This document shows, piece after piece, positions 58,621-64,000 of a stretch of DNA of 64,000 nt. The stretch is from Natronospira proteinivora (GTDB taxonomy: Bacteria; Pseudomonadota; Gammaproteobacteria; Natronospirales; Natronospiraceae). The translations under genes and the position numbers were made by a program. The stretch's first letter is position 1, and the number at the start of each line of letters is the position of its first letter. Below the pieces are notes generated by a model that saw only the letters and a program-made list of their open reading frames with translations, had not been told where the DNA came from and did not search any database. The DNA lies in the NCBI RefSeq assembly GCF_024170465.1, contig NZ_JALJYF010000002.1, positions 868,001-932,000 on the forward strand. The letters run 5' to 3'.

Positions 58621-61194
58621 ATGCGGTATCTGATGATCGTCCTGGCCCTGTTGAGCAGTCTGGGGATTCTAGCCCAGCCAGCTCAGAGCGATGACCTGGC
58701 CTTCAAGTCCGTGGTGGGCTACGAATTCGGCGAACGCATCGCCACCAGTTATGACGTCCGCCGCTACATGGAAACCCTGGAGCGGGAAACGGACCGGGTC
58801 ACACTGGTCCATCAGGGCGAGTCCTATGAGGGCCGTCCACTGATCGCCGCCATTATCACTTCACCGGATAACCATGCCCGCCTGGATGAGATCCAGGAAA
58901 CGGCCCAGCGCCTGGGCGATCCCCGGCTCGGCGACGCCGAGATTGATAACCAACCCGCTGTGCTCTGGCTGGGTGGCTCCATCCACGGTTTCGAGCTGTC
59001 CGGCACGGATGGTCTGACCAAGTTGATGGAGGAGCTGGCCACCAGCGATGCCGATGAGGTGCTGGACTGGCTGGACAATACCGTAGTCATCATCGACCCC
59101 ACCCTGAACCCGGATGGCCGTGATGCCTTCGCCATGTTCAATCACCAGCGCATTGGTAGCGAACCCAATCCTTCCCAGAAGGACTGGTCCAATGATTTCG
59201 ATGGCTGGGATGCCCTGGGTTTTCGCACCAGTCATTACTTCTTTGACATCAACCGGGATTGGTTCGCCCACACCCATCCCGAGACCCGCCAGCGCATGCC
59301 CCTGCTGCAGGAATGGCGGCCCCAGGTGGTGGTGGATGCCCATGAAATGGGTCATGACACCGAGTTCTATTTCGACCCGCCCACCGAGCCGCGTAATCCG
59401 GTCTTCCCGGATTTTGCCTGGGACTGGTTTGAACGCTTTGGGGCCGCCTACGCCGATGCCTTTGACGAGGCCGGCGTGGAGTACACCAAGCGCGATATCT
59501 TCAACTACTTCTATCCCGCCTACACCACGTCCTGGGGCAGTTATCAGGGGGCCGTGGGCATGCTCTACGAGCAGGGTTCCAGCCGGGGCCTGGCCATGGA
59601 GCGCTCCGACGGGGTGACCCGCACCCTCAAGGAAGCATTGGATCAGCAGTACCTGGCCGCCCGCGCGGCGGTGGATCTCTCGGCCCGGGAACGGATGGAC
59701 CTGCTCAGCGATTACCGCCAGGGCCATGAAGAGGCCATCAGCGATGGGGAAAGCGGCACCCGCCGTTACATCCTCACCTCCAATGCCGATCCGCAGATCC
59801 TGGCCGAGACCGTGGCCATGCTGCAGCGTAACGGTATCGAGGTGCTGCGTCTGGACGAGGACACCCGTCTGCGCGGGCTGAGCGATCGGGAAGGCAACCG
59901 GGTCGGCACCGAGACCCTGCCGGCGGGCAGTTTCGTGATCGAGGCCGCCCAACCCCGCAATCGCTTCATCCGCGCCCTGCTGGAGCCGGAGACCCCGGTG
60001 CCGGAGGATTTCCTGCCCGAGGCGCGGGAACGGGTGGAGCGGGGCGAGAACCCCCGCTTCTATGACATCACGGCCTGGTCCATCCCCTTGATGTTTGATC
60101 TGGAGGTCTTTGCCAGCACCAGCGGTGCCAGCTTGCCGGTCTCCGAGGTGGATGGCCGCCCCGCCGTGGGCGGTGACTTGCCGGACGCCAACTACGCCTG
60201 GTTGCTGGATGGCCGCCAGACCGCGGCCGTGGCCGCGGCCCATCATCTACGCAATGCCGGTTACCGGGTCTCAGTGAGCCCGCGGGCTTTCCGCCATGAT
60301 GGCCAGGCCTTCGCCACCGGCACCGTCATTGTCCGGGCCGGCAAGCAGCCAGAAGGGCTGCGGGACACCCTGGCCGAGCTGGTGTCGCGCTATGACCTAC
60401 AGGCCCACGGCGTGGACGGCGGCCGGACCGCGGGGGGCGATTTGCCGGCCCTGGGTGGTGCGGCCACCTTCTCCCTGGCCAAGAGCAATATCGCCCTGCT
60501 GGCCGAGCACCCCATGCACGCCTATTCCTTCGGCTGGGCCTGGCATACCCTGGATCAGGCCTATGACCTGGACACCACCGTCATGCGTCTGGAATCGGTG
60601 GCCGGTACCCGTCTGGAATCCTTCAGCACCCTGGTCATCGCCGATACCTTCTCCGCCCCGGCCCTGGCCGAGCGGCTGGGTGAGGACGGTATGGAACGGA
60701 TCAAGCGCTGGGTCCGGGACGGCGGCAATCTGGTGGTGATCGGTGATTCGGTGAACTTCGCCCGGGAGCATCTGGAGCTGATCGATCTCACCGACGCCTG
60801 GGAAGGCGAAGATGAGGATGAGGTGGTCCAACGCTTTACCGTGCCCGGTGCTTTCTTTGCCACCGAGATGGATGAGCGCCACTGGCTGGCCGGTGGCTTT
60901 GCCCAGGCACCGAAGGTGATGGTCAATTCCGGCCGGATCTTTCAGGCACCGGACAAGCCCGCCTCCCCCGCCCGCAATGCGGTGATTCGCTATGCCCAGG
61001 AGCTGGAAGGGCCGGTGGCCGGCCATGCCTGGGACGAGAGCGTGGAGCGTCTGCCGGGGGGTGTTTTTGCCTGGGAAGAGCAGGTTGGCAACGGCCGGGT
61101 GGTGGCCTTCCCCGAAGACATCAACTTCCGCGGCTACTGGCGCGCGGTGGACCGTCTCTTCCTCAACGCCGTGATTCTGGGCCCCAGCGCCTGA
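58621..61194 (+). CDS. Exported M14 family zinc carboxypeptidase
   Basis: 857 aa. The signal peptide (about 1-23, cleavage after AQPAQS) makes it periplasmic or secreted. The zinc ligands are His122 and Glu125 in GGSIHGFE and His241 in VVDAHEMGHD; NPDGRDAF and the NRDW region are M14 landmarks. The C-terminal ~450 residues form extra domains, including a glutamine amidotransferase-like fold region. It is probably a large carboxypeptidase for scavenging peptides; exact specificity is unknown. Confidence 0.88.
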   Translation: MRYLMIVLALLSSLGILAQPAQSDDLAFKSVVGYEFGERIATSYDVRRYMETLERETDRVTLVHQGESYEGRPLIAAIITSPDNHARLDEIQETAQRLGDPRLGDAEIDNQPAVLWLGGSIHGFELSGTDGLTKLMEELATSDADEVLDWLDNTVVIIDPTLNPDGRDAFAMFNHQRIGSEPNPSQKDWSNDFDGWDALGFRTSHYFFDINRDWFAHTHPETRQRMPLLQEWRPQVVVDAHEMGHDTEFYFDPPTEPRNPVFPDFAWDWFERFGAAYADAFDEAGVEYTKRDIFNYFYPAYTTSWGSYQGAVGMLYEQGSSRGLAMERSDGVTRTLKEALDQQYLAARAAVDLSARERMDLLSDYRQGHEEAISDGESGTRRYILTSNADPQILAETVAMLQRNGIEVLRLDEDTRLRGLSDREGNRVGTETLPAGSFVIEAAQPRNRFIRALLEPETPVPEDFLPEARERVERGENPRFYDITAWSIPLMFDLEVFASTSGASLPVSEVDGRPAVGGDLPDANYAWLLDGRQTAAVAAAHHLRNAGYRVSVSPRAFRHDGQAFATGTVIVRAGKQPEGLRDTLAELVSRYDLQAHGVDGGRTAGGDLPALGGAATFSLAKSNIALLAEHPMHAYSFGWAWHTLDQAYDLDTTVMRLESVAGTRLESFSTLVIADTFSAPALAERLGEDGMERIKRWVRDGGNLVVIGDSVNFAREHLELIDLTDAWEGEDEDEVVQRFTVPGAFFATEMDERHWLAGGFAQAPKVMVNSGRIFQAPDKPASPARNAVIRYAQELEGPVAGHAWDESVERLPGGVFAWEEQVGNGRVVAFPEDINFRGYWRAVDRLFLNAVILGPSA

Positions 61195-61224
61195 TCCACG
61201 ACAACACCTGAAAGCCAAAAAAGA

Positions 61225-61255
61225 GCCGCCCGTTTAACAGCGGGCGGCTTCTTTT
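61225..61255. terminator. Intrinsic terminator between convergent genes
   Basis: GCCGCCCG (61225-61232) pairs with CGGGCGGC (61241-61248), loop TTTAACAG, then TTCTTTT. A-rich sequence on the left also allows use by the minus-strand BsuPI gene. Confidence 0.85.
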
Positions 61256-61273
61256 GGGGCGAAAGCCTCGGCT

Positions 61274-61789
61274 CTATTCAGTGATTTCGAAAGGCTTGAG
61301 GGTGCTGCGAAGTGGGCTGGGTTCAAGGTCGTCGATCCCGTCTTCATCATCCGTTGCCGCCCAGGCCTGGATCTCGTATTCCCCAGCCGACAGGGCATTG
61401 CCCTGGTCATCGTCGAGACCGGACCAACTCATCTCGAAGCTCCGACGCTCACCTGCTTCGAAGGTCTCGGTGGTGACCGTGGGGGAAAAGCTTCTGTCAT
61501 CGGACCAGAGCCGAACCACCTCGCCGGCGTCATTGAGCACCAGGAAGTCACTGACTCGGGTACTGCCAAATTCCAGGGTCGCTTCGCTGTCAGAGCGATT
61601 ACGAATCAACAGCACAATGCTTACATTCTCGCCCGCACTTGCCGAGGTAATGGTTTGTCCATTCGCGTCACGGATTTCCATTTCGCTGACAAAATGCAGA
61701 GAACGGCTCGGCTCGTCGTCATCATCATCACAGCCCAGCAGAAACAGGGGCAGGCTAAGCAGGGCTGCCATCAATGCACGGTATTTCAT
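61274..61789 (-). CDS. BsuPI-domain (intracellular proteinase inhibitor-like) lipoprotein
   Basis: 171 aa. The signal peptide ends in lipobox LLGC, with an Asp-rich start of the mature protein (CDDDDDEPS). The rest is a beta-sandwich with NVSIVLLIRNRSDSEATLEF and AGEYEIQAWAATDDE, the BsuPI pattern. BsuPI is a serine-protease inhibitor in Bacillus; here the domain sits outside the inner membrane. It is convergent with the M14 gene, so a functional link is only a guess. Confidence 0.75.
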   Translation of the reverse strand: MKYRALMAALLSLPLFLLGCDDDDDEPSRSLHFVSEMEIRDANGQTITSASAGENVSIVLLIRNRSDSEATLEFGSTRVSDFLVLNDAGEVVRLWSDDRSFSPTVTTETFEAGERRSFEMSWSGLDDDQGNALSAGEYEIQAWAATDDEDGIDDLEPSPLRSTLKPFEITE

Positions 61790-61821
61790 GACACAATCCT
61801 CGCTGTTTCCAATAGTTAATG

Positions 61822-64000
61822 TCAGTCCGCCGTGGCGGGCCTGGGAATCGGCGATTCCCGGCGCAGCCGGCGAGTAATCGCTTCCGCCGGTTCGGGGCGA
61901 CTGAACAGAAAGCCCTGACCATACTGGCAGGCGTGGCGCCGAAGAAACTCGGCCTGTGTCCGAGTTTCGATGCCTTCGGCCACCACCGTTAAACCCAGTT
62001 TCCGGGCCATCTCCAGAATGCTTCGAACGATTTCCTGCTCCGCGGAGGATTGATCCAGCCTGGATAGAAAACTACGGTCGATCTTGATGGTATCAATGGG
62101 CAGTTCCCGGATATAGCTCAAAGAAGAATAGCCCACACCAAAATCATCCACGCTGATCTTGAAGCCTCTTCGGGAAAGGGATTGCAAGCGCCAGCGGGCC
62201 TGGTCCAGATTCTCCACCAGGGTGTTTTCGGTTAATTCCAGGCAAATTTGATCCGGCCGAAGTCCATGGCTTTTAAGACAATGCATGAGCCCTTCTTCAA
62301 AAGCGTGGTCCCTCAGCTGCAGAGGAGAGAGGTTTAGTGAGAGCCCCACTTGATTCAGTATCCCCTGCCTTTGCCATGCGACCGCCTGGACACAGGCCTG
62401 TTCGATAACCGAACGGGTTAATGCATCAATCAGGCCGAAGCTCTCAGCCACGCCGATGAAGGTGGACGGTGGTACCGGACCTAGCCGTTCATCATGCCAC
62501 CGCGCCAGCACCTCCAAATAGCAAATACGCTTGTTGGTCAGGGAGAGAATGGGTTGGAAATGAATCGACAGCTGGTCGTTCTCAATGGCATCGGCCAAAC
62601 GGTTACGCATTTCCCAGCGTTCCATTAGGCCTGGGCCTTCACTCTGCCCAAATAGGGCGAAGCGGTTCCCCCCACTTTCCCGGGCTTCGAACACGGCTGC
62701 TTCCGCCTGACGGACCAGATTGTCGCTACCGTTGGCAATATGGGGATAAAGGCTGCCTCCCACTGATGCCGTGAGGCGTACATCATGGCCTTCCACCTGC
62801 AGCGGTTCTCCAACCTGCTCGGCAATCTCTCGGGCCACGCCGGCCAGTAGGCTTTCCGCTGCACTCTGACCACCGGGCAATGGCAGCAGCATGCTGAACT
62901 CGTCGCTTTCCGTGCGCCCCAGCACCCGGCCGCCGATTTCCAATGTCTGAAGGCGGGCCACCAGAGCATGCAGCATGTTGTCGCTGAGGGCCTGCCCGTG
63001 GAGGTGCCGCAGACGGCGAAAACCGTCAATATCCACCACCAGCAAGCCCAGACCCTGACCATGCCTGGGGCCCCGGGTGCTGGCTACCCGTTCGCTGACC
63101 AGTTGGAAGAAACGATTGCGTCCGGGAAGTCCCGTGGTGGCATCGAATTCGGCTCGGTGTCGTGCGATTCGCTGGTGGGTCTCCGCCAGCAAGGAGGCCC
63201 GGTCCCTCTGACGGCGAAGATTGGAAAATTCCCATTGAATCGCCAGACCCAGGGACAAGCCCCCGGCCAGCAGGCCCAGTTTGAGCACATCAAAGCTGCT
63301 CAGGCCGGGGTTCGGCAACCAGCCCAGACGAAACAGGCCATTGACCATCAGGGCCAGCATGAGAAAGATAAAGCCCATCAACAGCGGGCCGGCGTTCTGT
63401 CTCCCTTGGCTGACGCCGGCGCCGGTGAGGAGTAGACCGCCGAAGGCAAACAGCAAGGCGCCCGCTTCACTCAGCAGCAAGGCCCGGTCTGGCATCAGGC
63501 CGGCCATGACCAGCAGGCCGCTTGCCAGGATCCCCGTTCCCCACAACACCACATCAATCCAGGGGGCACTCTCTGCATGACGGAAGAAATGGGCCAGGAA
63601 CAAGGTGCCGGCCGCGAAGGCCAGGGCCAGGCAGAAAAAGACGCCGTGCACCTGCCAGGCATGGGTGCCGATCCCCAGCCACTGAACATGCAGGTGTTCA
63701 CCCAGGAACAAGGATGCGGTGAAAAAACCGATATAAGCCGAGAAATGGAGCAGACCCAGACTGCGGATATTGCCAAGTAGCAGCAGCCCGTAGATCACCA
63801 ATGCCAGCAGGGTGCCGTAGACCAGGCCCTGAAGCAGGGTGTTCCGGGTTTGCTCCGCCACCAGCAGATCTGCCGGCCCGGTCTTGACGGGAAATGCCCC
63901 GAAAAAGGGCGATTCAGCGGTGACAAGCACGGGTCGGGTCGGGTCCAATGCTGTGGGGGCAATGAAAATGCTCTGGCGCTGACTCTGGGCTTCCGGCAAT
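61822..64000 (-). CDS. Membrane GGDEF/EAL cyclic-di-GMP protein (5' end beyond the window)
   Basis: About 726 residues are visible; the N-terminus runs off the right edge. After an extracytoplasmic piece come about seven membrane helices of the 7TMR-DISM type, then a GGDEF domain with a degenerate site (ESDEF in place of GGDEF), then an EAL domain. The EAL domain keeps the metal and catalytic residues: ELTE, DDFGVGYSS, IKIDRSF, AEGIET, QGFLFSRP; its EAL triad reads EVL. Probably a c-di-GMP phosphodiesterase with a regulatory GGDEF domain. Confidence 0.9.
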   Translation of the reverse strand, partial: LPEAQSQRQSIFIAPTALDPTRPVLVTAESPFFGAFPVKTGPADLLVAEQTRNTLLQGLVYGTLLALVIYGLLLLGNIRSLGLLHFSAYIGFFTASLFLGEHLHVQWLGIGTHAWQVHGVFFCLALAFAAGTLFLAHFFRHAESAPWIDVVLWGTGILASGLLVMAGLMPDRALLLSEAGALLFAFGGLLLTGAGVSQGRQNAGPLLMGFIFLMLALMVNGLFRLGWLPNPGLSSFDVLKLGLLAGGLSLGLAIQWEFSNLRRQRDRASLLAETHQRIARHRAEFDATTGLPGRNRFFQLVSERVASTRGPRHGQGLGLLVVDIDGFRRLRHLHGQALSDNMLHALVARLQTLEIGGRVLGRTESDEFSMLLPLPGGQSAAESLLAGVAREIAEQVGEPLQVEGHDVRLTASVGGSLYPHIANGSDNLVRQAEAAVFEARESGGNRFALFGQSEGPGLMERWEMRNRLADAIENDQLSIHFQPILSLTNKRICYLEVLARWHDERLGPVPPSTFIGVAESFGLIDALTRSVIEQACVQAVAWQRQGILNQVGLSLNLSPLQLRDHAFEEGLMHCLKSHGLRPDQICLELTENTLVENLDQARWRLQSLSRRGFKISVDDFGVGYSSLSYIRELPIDTIKIDRSFLSRLDQSSAEQEIVRSILEMARKLGLTVVAEGIETRTQAEFLRRHACQYGQGFLFSRPEPAEAITRRLRRESPIPRPATAD

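Overview
The window is chromosomal DNA from a gammaproteobacterium. Evidence for this is the rsmG-parA-parB-atpIBEFHAGDC-glmU-glmS order, a two-cysteine OxyR, TamA/TamB, a PlsB-like acyltransferase and outer-membrane or lipoprotein genes. Envelope and exported proteins are rich in Asp/Glu, and there are two S9 peptidases, an M3 oligopeptidase and an M14 carboxypeptidase. This suggests a salt-adapted, protein-degrading organism of the Ectothiorhodospiraceae/Natronospira kind; that placement is inference. I see no tRNA, rRNA, CRISPR array, transposase or prophage gene.

Layout. 1-6.7 kb: an AT-richer block with a full-length LanB dehydratase, an HlyD-type adaptor and a C39-peptidase ABC exporter. 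This is the right-hand part of a class I lanthipeptide (bacteriocin-like) cluster; its precursor and cyclase genes, if present, lie off the left edge. 6.9-10.6 kb: exported S9 peptidase, YhdH/AcuI-type reductase, cold-shock protein. 11-14.9 kb: methylcitrate cycle genes prpB-prpC-prpD. 15.1-29.4 kb: rsmG, parA, parB, a small membrane protein, the complete F-type ATP synthase operon, then glmU and glmS. 29.4-33 kb (minus): opdA, a YgiM-like SH3 protein and xthA, coupled. 33.2-40.5 kb: glutathione reductase, gamma-carbonic anhydrase, aroE/hemB and a kinase-like protein (minus), an AhpD-like protein overlapping oxyR, and a VOC protein. 40.8-51.2 kb (minus): PlsB-like acyltransferase, beta-barrel protein, NRDE protein, S9 peptidase, TamA, TamB. 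51.3-56.2 kb (minus): MFS transporter, small membrane protein, EamA transporter; methyltransferase, lipoprotein, NudC. 56.5-64 kb: class III aminotransferase, M14 carboxypeptidase, BsuPI-like lipoprotein, and a membrane GGDEF/EAL protein cut by the right edge.

The most unusual signal is between the genes. Most of the longer gaps hold symmetric composites in which short-period direct repeats (units such as ACGAAGGAC, ACGGAGATC or CAAGCTG) on one side are matched by their reverse complement on the other. Several of these enclose REP-like palindromes with a GTAGGAGCGG- or GTGGGAGGGG-type head. The parA-parB gap has three concentric shells, the gap after the gamma-carbonic anhydrase gene has six perfect hairpins in a row, and the gap before the M14 gene holds a long fold-back element. 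No REP-associated tyrosine transposase is encoded here, so any mobilising enzyme would have to be elsewhere.

Coding calls rest on reading motifs in the translated sequence. No database search was run. Long open frames opposite GC-rich genes were judged to be shadows and left out.
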